In this document: positions 1 to 7,246 of the stretch, in pieces
How the letters are laid out: each line of letters begins with the position of its first letter
Position numbering within the stretch: position 1 is the first letter of the stretch
Assembly (NCBI GenBank): GCA_009699865.1
Contig: WLNJ01000001.1
Span: 78,214 to 142,213, forward strand
DNA length: 64,000 bases
Direction of reading: 5' to 3'
Origin: Actinomycetota bacterium
GTDB lineage: Bacteria; Actinomycetota; Thermoleophilia; Solirubrobacterales; Solirubrobacteraceae
Translations under genes and position numbers: made by a program
The notes under the pieces: model-generated
The model's database searches: none
The model's input: the letters and a program-made list of their open reading frames with translations, nothing else
Told to the model about the DNA's origin: nothing

Positions 1-342
1 CAGCCAGCGGTGGACTATTCCGGACAGCAGAAACCCCGGGTGGAGGAAGACCCGATGGTCGGTCCTCATGTCGAACTCGTTTCCAATCAGCCAGTGATCC
101 CCGGCCTCACGAATCCAAGTCAGGTACTGCATCTGATCTGGGGGGAACAGGCCATCTGCCCCGCTGAGCATCCGGCCCTTGAGAAGCAAGGGGGCAAGGA
201 CAACCATTGACAGGAGTGTGAGCAGGGCGAGGCACAGCCAGTCAAACCAGTCGAGACTCAAATACCGGTTCGCGATCAGCGGGTGGGCTCCCGCGTCCGT
301 TATCTCGGGACTCACCGAGCCACTCTTACGGTCAGCCTCCAT
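1..342 (-). CDS. GT-C-like polytopic membrane protein, N-terminal part (cut by window edge)
   Basis: Reading the minus strand from the ATG at 342 gives 114 open codons running off the window start. The product has a hydrophilic N-terminus, a first membrane segment at about residues 36-54, and then a motif block shared with the next gene upstream: PDQMQYLTWIREAG (about 68-81), LIGN, and HRVFLHPGFLLSG (about 96-108). These match residues 61-101 of the protein at 332-2029 almost position by position, so it is a paralogue of it. The start codon lies inside the end of that gene (11-base overlap), implying translational coupling. The architecture, a conserved acidic residue in the first loop followed by a large hydrophobic body, resembles GT-C glycosyltransferases using polyprenyl-linked sugars. 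That function is inferred; only the N-terminal fifth is visible. Confidence 0.75.
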   Translation of the reverse strand, partial: MEADRKSGSVSPEITDAGAHPLIANRYLSLDWFDWLCLALLTLLSMVVLAPLLLKGRMLSGADGLFPPDQMQYLTWIREAGDHWLIGNEFDMRTDHRVFLHPGFLLSGIVHRWL

Positions 343-2029
343 CAGGCCCTCCCAGCTCGGACGAGACGCGGTCAGACTTGGCGGACCGCTTCAGCACATA
401 GACGCGCGCGCAGCCAAAATCATGGGTGCTGAGAATGATCGGTCCCAGCTCCCTGCCCAGCGACGTGGCCGGCTGGGCATTGCCATGGCAGGCTTGGAAG
501 ATGAACCTTGCTCCCGTTGATTCCACTGCTGCCTGAGCTGCGGCAGGGCTCATAAAATTCCCAAAGATTGCTCCGACTGGCAGTGCCCTCTGAAAGTAGT
601 TCGGTGTCCAAGAGAATGGTCCCATGAGCGCCTCTCGCCCAGTGTAGGCGGGGATTAACAGCCCTCCATATTCATCAGTCATGACACCGCCTGGCTGAGG
701 GTCAACCTCAAGAAAGCGCAGTGCCCGCTTCTCGCCTGGAGCGATGTAATACGGGTAGGCAACCTTGTTGATTTGGTTGTACGCGCTCCACATCTTGTGG
801 ATCGTCCCTGGGACTGAAAGAAAGAGCAGGACTGGCACAACCCACCAAAACGCTGGTCGGGGAACCCAGCGGGGACGGTAGGAAGTCATGCCCTGCGCCG
901 CCAATACGCCGATAGGGAACATTAGGCCTTGTGCTGAATGGAACGGGAAGGTCCCGAATGGCTGCAGAAAGACAATCAGGGCTGCCAGTGGCCAGAACCT
1001 AACTGCCGCCTGCCCCCAACTCAAGTCCTTGCGCCTCAACGCGAATAGAGCAGGAATACCCAAGGGCGCGAGGGTGAGGAGAACCACCCACCAAGGCCAG
1101 CCCCAGAGTGGACTTCCGTCAGCTTGGTTCACCTCACCAGCCAACTTCCATGCTGCATCCGTCTTAGACAGGAGTGCGTAGTAGACCGCTGGGATGGCCC
1201 CGGCCACAAATAGCCAGAGCAATCCAATGTCGATGGACTTTCCGTAACGCCAACGCCGGAACACCTCCACAAAGCCGATGATCAAGAGTGTCTCCCCTCC
1301 CTGCCAAGGCTGGAGCCACATCACAAGCCCCGAGCCAAGCGACAGCAGGACCAGCAGGCGGGTACTACCGTCACCAGAGCTGCGCTTGGCCACCCCGAGG
1401 AGCACGAACACCATCAGGGCGATTGCTATCGCCGTCATGGAATAGCCCTGCAATGGCTGCACGGTCCAAATCTCGCCGGACATGAAGTCCAGCTTCAGGC
1501 CCCAGATGTAGTTGTTACGTCGATTTCCAATGTCGAAGAACTTCACCAGCCCGCTCCATGGCATAACAGCGAACAGCACAATGAAGATGGCCCCTCTGCG
1601 AGCCCAAGTCCCAACGACAAGGTGCCTGACCCAACAGAGGGCCGCAGCGAAAGTGAGCACTGCGGCAACTGGTTTCCAGAGGGCAGCGTAGGCGGCCTGG
1701 ATTGGAACACCCAACCGGAATAAGAGTCCCGAGATTAGAAAGCCGGGATGCAGAAAGACGCGTGAATCAGGGGAGAAGTCCCAGCGGTTACCGATCAGCC
1801 CGTGATTACCCGCCTCTCTAATCCAGGTCAGGTACTGCAACTGGTCGAGGGCTACAGGACTTTCACCCCCACTCCAGGTCCTCCCTTTGAGCAGCAGCGG
1901 CACCACGATCGCGAATGAGGCGACGACTACACCTGCAAACGCACTCCAGTCGAACCAGTCAAGTCCGAGCTCCCTCCGCTGCCGAGGGGTGCTCAAGGAC
2001 GGTCCAGCATCAGCGGGCAGCGCGCTCAT
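332..2029 (-). CDS. GT-C-like polytopic membrane protein
   Basis: This 565-residue integral membrane protein has roughly 10-13 hydrophobic segments, the first at about 29-47. A conserved block follows it: Asp62 in LDQLQYLTWI, then an extracytoplasmic stretch ending in VFLHPGFLISG (91-101). Near the C-terminus is IPAYTGREALMG with SWTP. Both blocks recur in the proteins at 1-342 and 31027-32658, defining a small family in this genome. The acidic residue after the first membrane helix and the soluble C-terminal segment are typical of GT-C transferases, which move sugars from lipid carriers outside the membrane. The surrounding glycosyltransferases support a role in surface-glycan assembly. No specific family could be named. 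A polymerase, or an uncharacterised membrane protein of another kind, is the main alternative. Confidence 0.8.
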   Translation of the reverse strand: MSALPADAGPSLSTPRQRRELGLDWFDWSAFAGVVVASFAIVVPLLLKGRTWSGGESPVALDQLQYLTWIREAGNHGLIGNRWDFSPDSRVFLHPGFLISGLLFRLGVPIQAAYAALWKPVAAVLTFAAALCWVRHLVVGTWARRGAIFIVLFAVMPWSGLVKFFDIGNRRNNYIWGLKLDFMSGEIWTVQPLQGYSMTAIAIALMVFVLLGVAKRSSGDGSTRLLVLLSLGSGLVMWLQPWQGGETLLIIGFVEVFRRWRYGKSIDIGLLWLFVAGAIPAVYYALLSKTDAAWKLAGEVNQADGSPLWGWPWWVVLLTLAPLGIPALFALRRKDLSWGQAAVRFWPLAALIVFLQPFGTFPFHSAQGLMFPIGVLAAQGMTSYRPRWVPRPAFWWVVPVLLFLSVPGTIHKMWSAYNQINKVAYPYYIAPGEKRALRFLEVDPQPGGVMTDEYGGLLIPAYTGREALMGPFSWTPNYFQRALPVGAIFGNFMSPAAAQAAVESTGARFIFQACHGNAQPATSLGRELGPIILSTHDFGCARVYVLKRSAKSDRVSSELGGPDGG

Positions 2030-2053
2030 AGGGAAAACAAGCGCCCTTAGGCG

Positions 2054-3769
2054 TTAGGACCTTGAGGCCGGGTCGCTCAGACGCTCGGCGCGAAGCTTCG
2101 CTGCTGGCGGCCGGAGCACAGCCCAGTCACGCTTGCGTTCGTCCCGCCGGAAGCGGTAAAGAACGCGAAGTGTCTTAAGCCCGTACTTGACGCTCGTCCG
2201 GAAGGAGACACTTGAGGCCTCAAGGAAGTAGCGGGTCGGGATGGCGATCTCAACAACTCGGGCGCCACTGGCAGTGAGCTGGGCGAAGATCTCCTGGTCG
2301 AACACAAACTCATCATCGTTTCGCAGGAAAGCAATCTTGTTGAGGCAGTCCACTGAGAAGGCTCTGTATCCAGTGTGGTATTCAGAGTAGTCGCGCCGGA
2401 AGGCTGTGTTCTCGCACCAAGTTAGAAACTTGTTGCCCACCCACTTCCATCGCGGCATGCCACCAGAGATCGCCCGATCGTCGAGCATCCGTGACCCAAT
2501 CACGCAATCTGCGCGGCCCTCAGCAATTGGTTGGACCATCTCAGCCAACAGAGAAGGGTCGTACTGGTTGTCAGCGTGGACCATGACGACGACATCAGCA
2601 CCATCAAGGGCTGCTCGGCTGTAGCAAGTCTTCTGGTTGGCTCCATAGCCCCTGTTCTTCGGATGGCGGAGGACATCAAAGCCCTCATCGAGAGCCACTT
2701 GCACCGTGTCGTCCGGGCCATGGTCGTCAACGACAAGACCTCGGTCGGCCTTATCTGCTGGGATCTCCTTGGCTACAAGGGGAAGGGTCTTGGCGGCGTT
2801 ATATGCCGGAAGGACGACATGAACCTTGAGGTCTCCCCCACGATCCGTCATCAGGGGCTTGCCGGTCACTTGGACGGCAACATTGTGGGCCAGGATGACG
2901 ACCTCGTCTCCCAATGGAAGCGAGACCATCCGGCGTCCAAGTGGCGACTTTCCGATCGGTCGCAGGATCGAGAACGGGAAGCCACGATCCGCAAGTCCGT
3001 TGATCCAGTATGAGAAAGCGAATGTCCTGACAAGATCCTTGTTCTCGCTGATCACGAGCCCCGTAGCGCTGAGAAGCTCAGCCAAGGTCAGGCGTGGCAG
3101 GAGGAATGTGTGTGCTGGCACGAAGCCCCACCAGTTGCCACGAGCAAGGCGTGCTAGACGCGCTGATGGGTCCGGTGTGACGATGCAGAGCACTCCTCCT
3201 GGAGCCAGCAGGCGCTTGCAGTGATCAATAGCGCTGACTGGGTCGGTCAGATGCTCAATCACATCAGCAAGTACGACAACATCAAATCCTTGTTCGTCCA
3301 GAAAGTCTTCGAGGCCTACTTCACGGACATCGAGACCAAGTTCGTCCCGTGCATGGGCCGCGTTGGCTGAGCTGAGCTCAAGACCCATCGTGTCGTAGCC
3401 GGCCTTCTTGGCCTGGTCGAGCAGGAGACCATGGCCACAGCCAACATCGAGAAGTCGTCCACCCGGCTTGTACTTAGCAATCATGTCCAGGAGTCTGTCC
3501 CCGGTTGCCCGACGCCCAGCCTCCTCGTCCAGATACGACGTGTCGGTCATGTCCCGGTAGAGGTCATGCAGGTCGCCGCCCGCGGGAAGTGATGGCTGAA
3601 TCACAGTGCCGCAGTCTCTGCACCGGAAGAGATCGCAGTAGATCCGTGACTCGTGATTCGACGGAGCCATGGCTGCCGATCCGGCTACATCGATCGTCCC
3701 CGGGTAGGCGAGATCGGCGGTACCGCCGCAGATGCGGCAGTCAGTGGTCTTCGTTGTCTCCTCAGGCAT
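2054..3769 (-). CDS. Fusion: zinc-ribbon SAM methyltransferase + GT2 glycosyltransferase
   Basis: The ATG at 3769 is preferred (571 residues); a TTG ten codons earlier is possible. The N-terminus carries two Cys pairs (Cys11/14 and Cys50/53), as in sugar-linked C-methyltransferases. A class I SAM-binding site follows (LLDVGCGHG at 106-114; VVVLADVIEHL about 164-174), with PGGVL at about 190. A second module begins near residue 313 with KVHVVLPAYNAA and VVDDHGPDDT, and has the metal-binding stretch MVHADNQYD (about 397-405), like the dolichyl-phosphate-mannose-synthase group of GT2. The C-terminus has no membrane helices. The single chain could methylate a glycan or lipid intermediate and transfer a sugar to a polyprenyl phosphate. 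It is transcribed towards the GT-C-like genes and diverges from the GT2 gene at 3850. Domain assignments are firm; substrates are unknown. Confidence 0.85.
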   Translation of the reverse strand: MPEETTKTTDCRICGGTADLAYPGTIDVAGSAAMAPSNHESRIYCDLFRCRDCGTVIQPSLPAGGDLHDLYRDMTDTSYLDEEAGRRATGDRLLDMIAKYKPGGRLLDVGCGHGLLLDQAKKAGYDTMGLELSSANAAHARDELGLDVREVGLEDFLDEQGFDVVVLADVIEHLTDPVSAIDHCKRLLAPGGVLCIVTPDPSARLARLARGNWWGFVPAHTFLLPRLTLAELLSATGLVISENKDLVRTFAFSYWINGLADRGFPFSILRPIGKSPLGRRMVSLPLGDEVVILAHNVAVQVTGKPLMTDRGGDLKVHVVLPAYNAAKTLPLVAKEIPADKADRGLVVDDHGPDDTVQVALDEGFDVLRHPKNRGYGANQKTCYSRAALDGADVVVMVHADNQYDPSLLAEMVQPIAEGRADCVIGSRMLDDRAISGGMPRWKWVGNKFLTWCENTAFRRDYSEYHTGYRAFSVDCLNKIAFLRNDDEFVFDQEIFAQLTASGARVVEIAIPTRYFLEASSVSFRTSVKYGLKTLRVLYRFRRDERKRDWAVLRPPAAKLRAERLSDPASRS

Positions 3770-3849
3770 CGAGCCGAAAGAGTAGCCGTCTGAGCGCAAC
3801 CGCGTGTCACCTGCAGCACAACTCCCCCCGGAGGCCTACCATCGCCTCT

Positions 3850-4659
3850 GTGAGCAATCCCCCAATCGAGATCTCAGTTGTCATCCCCGCTTACTGCGAA
3901 GAGCTCGGAATCGCGGCGACCATCTCAGCCATTCACGACACCTTCGAGGCCGAAGGCTGCGGATTTGAGATCATCGTTGTTGACAACGCGTCTACTGATC
4001 AAACCGTTGCCAAAGTTGAGGAGCTGCACCTCCCAACTGTCCGCGTACTGATCAACGAGATCAACCGGGGCAAGGGCATGTCAGTGCGGCGGGGCATGCT
4101 TGAGGCCAGCGGAAAGCTGCGCCTTCACTGTGACGCCGACTGCGCCCCGTCTCTCGCAAGTCTGCCGAAGATGCGCGACCTGATCACCGCCGGAGCGGAC
4201 GTGGTTGTCGGCTCGAGGCTTGGACCCGGAGCCGACATTGGGAAGAAGCAGCCGCTACTTCGACGGATCGCAGGATCGTCATTCCAGACTCTCTGCCGGG
4301 TAATCCTCAGGGAACCAACTCGAGACCGATTCTGTGGCTTCAAGCTCTGGACAGGGACCGCCGCCGCCGATGTGTTCAGCAACATCGTGCTCGACGGTTG
4401 GACCTTCGACGCCGAGGCCCTCTCCTTGGCGAGGCGTTTGGGTTACGGAGTTGTCGAGACCGGGATCGTCTGGGCCGACCGTGAAGGGTCGCGGCTCTCA
4501 ATGCTGAAAGTCCTGATCCCAGTTACGCGGGAACTCTTGGTTGCCCGACGCAATGTCAACCGAGTTGCTTCAGGCAGACGCAAAGAAATCGTGGATCGAC
4601 TCAGCCAGCCAGTCGATCATGCCCCGGCTGAGCCCAGGGTGACACCCAACCCAGACTGA
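3850..4659 (+). CDS. GT2 glycosyltransferase, polyprenyl-phosphate glucosyltransferase (ALG5) type
   Basis: The open frame extends upstream, but homology starts at ISVVIPAYCEELG, so the GTG at 3850 (269 residues) is chosen; no good ribosome site is visible. The GT-A fold shows VVDNASTDQT (43-52), the NRGKG loop (72-76) and a DAD metal site at 95-97. The later stretch RDRFCGFKLW, with DGWTFDAE about 30 residues on, is characteristic of dolichyl-phosphate beta-glucosyltransferase-like enzymes. The likely reaction is transfer of a nucleotide-activated hexose to a polyprenyl phosphate at the inner face of the membrane, supplying a lipid-linked donor for GT-C enzymes such as those at 1-2029. Its last 90 bases overlap, in antisense, the end of the aminotransferase-fold gene at 4570. 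Confidence 0.85.
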   Translation: MSNPPIEISVVIPAYCEELGIAATISAIHDTFEAEGCGFEIIVVDNASTDQTVAKVEELHLPTVRVLINEINRGKGMSVRRGMLEASGKLRLHCDADCAPSLASLPKMRDLITAGADVVVGSRLGPGADIGKKQPLLRRIAGSSFQTLCRVILREPTRDRFCGFKLWTGTAAADVFSNIVLDGWTFDAEALSLARRLGYGVVETGIVWADREGSRLSMLKVLIPVTRELLVARRNVNRVASGRRKEIVDRLSQPVDHAPAEPRVTPNPD

Positions 4660-5898
4660 GCCGTCTGTCACAAGGTCGGCGCCTTCTAGGCTTCCGCTCA
4701 CACGATGCCCAAGCGGAAGATAGGCCGGCTGGCGAGTCATGTTGCCTGCGAGAAGGAGACGTGAGTCGATTTTGCGCTCCTCAAGGAACATCTGCAGCTC
4801 CTTCCGCTTCGCCGAGTCTCCATCACGCAGAGTGAACGGGTAACCAAACCACGACGGGTCCGCCCCGGAAATCATCCGCGGAAGTACGAGCACATCCTCC
4901 AAATCCCGCATCAGGCCATCCAGATACGCAAAGTTCTCGCGTCTCGCCTCATGGAATCCATCCACTCGCTCCAGCTGAGCCACACCGAGAGCTGCCTGCA
5001 TGTCGGTGACCTTGAAGTTGAACCCGAGATGGCTGAACACATACTTGTGGTCGTAATCGACGGGCATCTCGCCGTACTGACCATCAAAGCGATGACCACA
5101 GGCATTGTTGACGCCAGGTGGGCAGTAACAGTCCCGTCCCCACTCGCGCAGCGAAGCCACTGCTCGAGTCCAGCCCGGGTCTTCGGTGCCGACAGCCCCT
5201 CCCTCACCCGTTGTCATGTGATGAGCCGGGTAGAACGAATAGGTGGAGGCCTGTCCAAATGTTCCAACTCGCCTTCCCGCAAACTCGCTGCCGAGCGCGT
5301 CGCAGCAATCCTCGATCAGATGCAGGCCGCGGTCCTTACACAGTGCCTCGATTGCAACACCATCAAACGGGTTACCAAGGCAGTGCGCTGCAACGATGGC
5401 CCTAGTCTTGGGACCAATAGCAGCCTCGAACATCTCAACCGTGGGATTGAGCGTGTCTACCTCAACATCAATGTAGACCGGTACGAGGCCCTGCTGATAG
5501 ATCGGGTTGACTGTGGTGGGGAACCCAACCGCAGGCGTAATCACCTCATCCCCAGGCTCGAGGGGTCGCTCAATCAGATGGCTGCGCAATGCACTGATGG
5601 CAAGCAGATTGGCCTGTGAACCCGATCCAACAATTACATTGGCGGGCCGCTTGGTGGCTTTGGGTAGATGCGCTCTGAACCGCTCGGCCCATTGACCCTC
5701 CGTTAGCCAGGCGTCAAGAACTGCGCTAACAGCGTTCTCGAGCTCGGCCGGTCCAATGACCTTCTCCCCAACGCTGACAGTCGTCTCTCCCGGTACAAAG
5801 TCTCGCGGTACGAAACGGGCCTCCGCATATGCGCGGGTGGCATCCAATGCCGCTGCACGTAGGACCTGAAGTTCGTGGCTCTCACTGGAAGTGCTCAT
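4570..5898 (-). CDS. rfbH: CDP-4-keto-6-deoxyglucose 3-dehydrase (RfbH/AscC/E1 type)
   Basis: This 442-residue protein has the DegT/DnrJ/EryC1 aspartate-aminotransferase fold, but the lysine that normally binds PLP/PMP is replaced by histidine (FYPAHHMTTGEGG, His226/227). That is the mark of PMP-dependent 3-dehydrases. It also has the four-cysteine [2Fe-2S] pattern of E1: Cys199, then 57 residues, Cys257, one residue, Cys259, seven residues, Cys267. I counted these spacings directly and they match the E1 motif. The known reaction removes the 3-OH of CDP-4-keto-6-deoxy-glucose on the way to 3,6-dideoxyhexoses, with electrons from an E3-type reductase. No such reductase, nor the CDP-glucose 4,6-dehydratase, is in the window. 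The neighbourhood of glycosyltransferases fits surface polysaccharide synthesis. The C-terminus overlaps the convergent GT2 gene. Confidence 0.9.
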   Translation of the reverse strand: MSTSSESHELQVLRAAALDATRAYAEARFVPRDFVPGETTVSVGEKVIGPAELENAVSAVLDAWLTEGQWAERFRAHLPKATKRPANVIVGSGSQANLLAISALRSHLIERPLEPGDEVITPAVGFPTTVNPIYQQGLVPVYIDVEVDTLNPTVEMFEAAIGPKTRAIVAAHCLGNPFDGVAIEALCKDRGLHLIEDCCDALGSEFAGRRVGTFGQASTYSFYPAHHMTTGEGGAVGTEDPGWTRAVASLREWGRDCYCPPGVNNACGHRFDGQYGEMPVDYDHKYVFSHLGFNFKVTDMQAALGVAQLERVDGFHEARRENFAYLDGLMRDLEDVLVLPRMISGADPSWFGYPFTLRDGDSAKRKELQMFLEERKIDSRLLLAGNMTRQPAYLPLGHRVSGSLEGADLVTDGSVWVGCHPGLSRGMIDWLAESIHDFFASA

Positions 5899-5945
5899 GC
5901 CGCCGTAATCCTACGGATGAGAGCCGGCGTCCGCTTCAGCGACCG

Positions 5946-7124
5946 TCAGGCTGTCGCGGGGCGCCAAAGACCCCTCCGGCGGACGGACTGCCGCTCCCGT
6001 GGTGCCATGGGCACACCATCAAGAGAGTCCACGGCCTTTGCAAGACCGACAGCGAATGCGCCCTTGGAGAACCGTTCAGCGCTCGCACGGCAGGCCGCTG
6101 GATCGAATGAGCCAGGGTCGAAGCTACCGAGCGCGCTCACCATCGTCTCAACGTCGGCGCTAGCGAATAGAGCGCCGCTCTGTCCGGGCATAACGGTTTC
6201 TAGTGCTCCACCAGCAGCCAAGGCCAGCACCGGACGACCCGAAGCCTGAGCTTCAACTGAGGCGATGCCGAACTCCTCCGTCGCGCATTGAATCAGCGCT
6301 GCGCAGCCGCTCAACCGCTCAGCAACCTCACTGTCAGCGACACGGCCCGTGAACTCGACGGTGTCACCCGCGAGGCTGCGTAGCCGCCGTAGGTCGGGGC
6401 CATCGCCCATAACCGTCAAAGGGACCCCCATCTGGCTGCATGCCTGCACAATCACGTCGATTCGCTTGTGCGGCATTAGCTCGGACAGAACAACAAACCG
6501 CTCACCTGCGTGACCAGTCCGAAACCGTCCAACATCGACGGGTGGGTGCAGAACGGACGAGGAGCGGCCAAACGAACGGGCTAGCCGTTCTCTGGTGATC
6601 TCACCATTGGCCACATAGACGTCAACCTCACGTGCAACCGCGCGATCCCAACTCCGCCAACGACCCAGGATCCGCTCAAGGGCTTTGCGCACAGGAAGTG
6701 GCCTACCGCGCGTTGCGTCCAAACGCTGGTCCCATGCGTAGCGAAATGGGTTGTGCGAGTAGCAGACATGCCGCTGGCCCTCGTGGGCGATCACCCCGTG
6801 GGACCAAGCTGAAGATGAGGAGATGATCAAGTCAAATTCACTCATGTCTAGTGACTCAACCGCCCTCGGATAGAACGGGAGCAGACCCCTGAAGTTTGAG
6901 GAGCTCGGGCGAAGATTCTGTAGATATGAGGTAGTTACACCCCGCGCCGAAAACCGACCCTCTGTTCCATCTTCGTTATAGACCGGGCTGTATACGGTCG
7001 CGTCTGGGAATAGATCACACAGCGCAAGGAACACTCTCTCTCCGCCCCTCAGGCTCAGCAGAAAGTCGTGAACAAGCGCCACCCGTCCGTGTTTCCTTAA
7101 TCCGCTTGTGTCGCCCACACCCAC
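5946..7124 (-). CDS. GT4 family glycosyltransferase
   Basis: This 392-residue protein (GTG start at 7124; a second in-frame GTG lies two codons later) has the GT-B fold. The acceptor domain begins VALVHDFLLSLRGGERVF with a glycine-rich loop. In the donor half, FVVLSELMPHKRIDVIV resembles the usual start of the nucleotide-sugar domain. CATEEFGIASVEAQASGRPVLAL holds the E-x7-E donor-binding pattern of retaining GT4 enzymes. There is no signal peptide, so it should act at the cytosolic membrane face. It lies 47 bases beyond the start of the 3-dehydrase gene on the same strand and is probably co-transcribed with it. The sugar and acceptor cannot be deduced. Confidence 0.88.
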   Translation of the reverse strand: MGVGDTSGLRKHGRVALVHDFLLSLRGGERVFLALCDLFPDATVYSPVYNEDGTEGRFSARGVTTSYLQNLRPSSSNFRGLLPFYPRAVESLDMSEFDLIISSSSAWSHGVIAHEGQRHVCYSHNPFRYAWDQRLDATRGRPLPVRKALERILGRWRSWDRAVAREVDVYVANGEITRERLARSFGRSSSVLHPPVDVGRFRTGHAGERFVVLSELMPHKRIDVIVQACSQMGVPLTVMGDGPDLRRLRSLAGDTVEFTGRVADSEVAERLSGCAALIQCATEEFGIASVEAQASGRPVLALAAGGALETVMPGQSGALFASADVETMVSALGSFDPGSFDPAACRASAERFSKGAFAVGLAKAVDSLDGVPMAPRERQSVRRRGLWRPATA

Positions 7125-7246
7125 CCCATTTTGTCTGGCTCCTCAGAGCTGGAACGGTACAGCGCACCGGTACTGCCTACTTGGAAATGGAAAGATTTGG
7201 CAAACATGTGGCACATATCCGCTTGTCGGCTGTAATACTCGGCCCC
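7125..7246. promoter_or_regulatory. Divergent intergenic region with candidate leaderless promoter
   Basis: These 122 bases separate the GT4 gene (minus) from the first glycoside-hydrolase-like gene (plus) and must hold promoters for both. On the plus strand, TAATAC at 7233-7238 resembles a -10 hexamer. It would start transcription about at the ATG at 7247, and no purine-rich ribosome site precedes that ATG, so a leaderless mRNA is plausible. No convincing -35 box is visible at the right distance. Confidence 0.3.
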
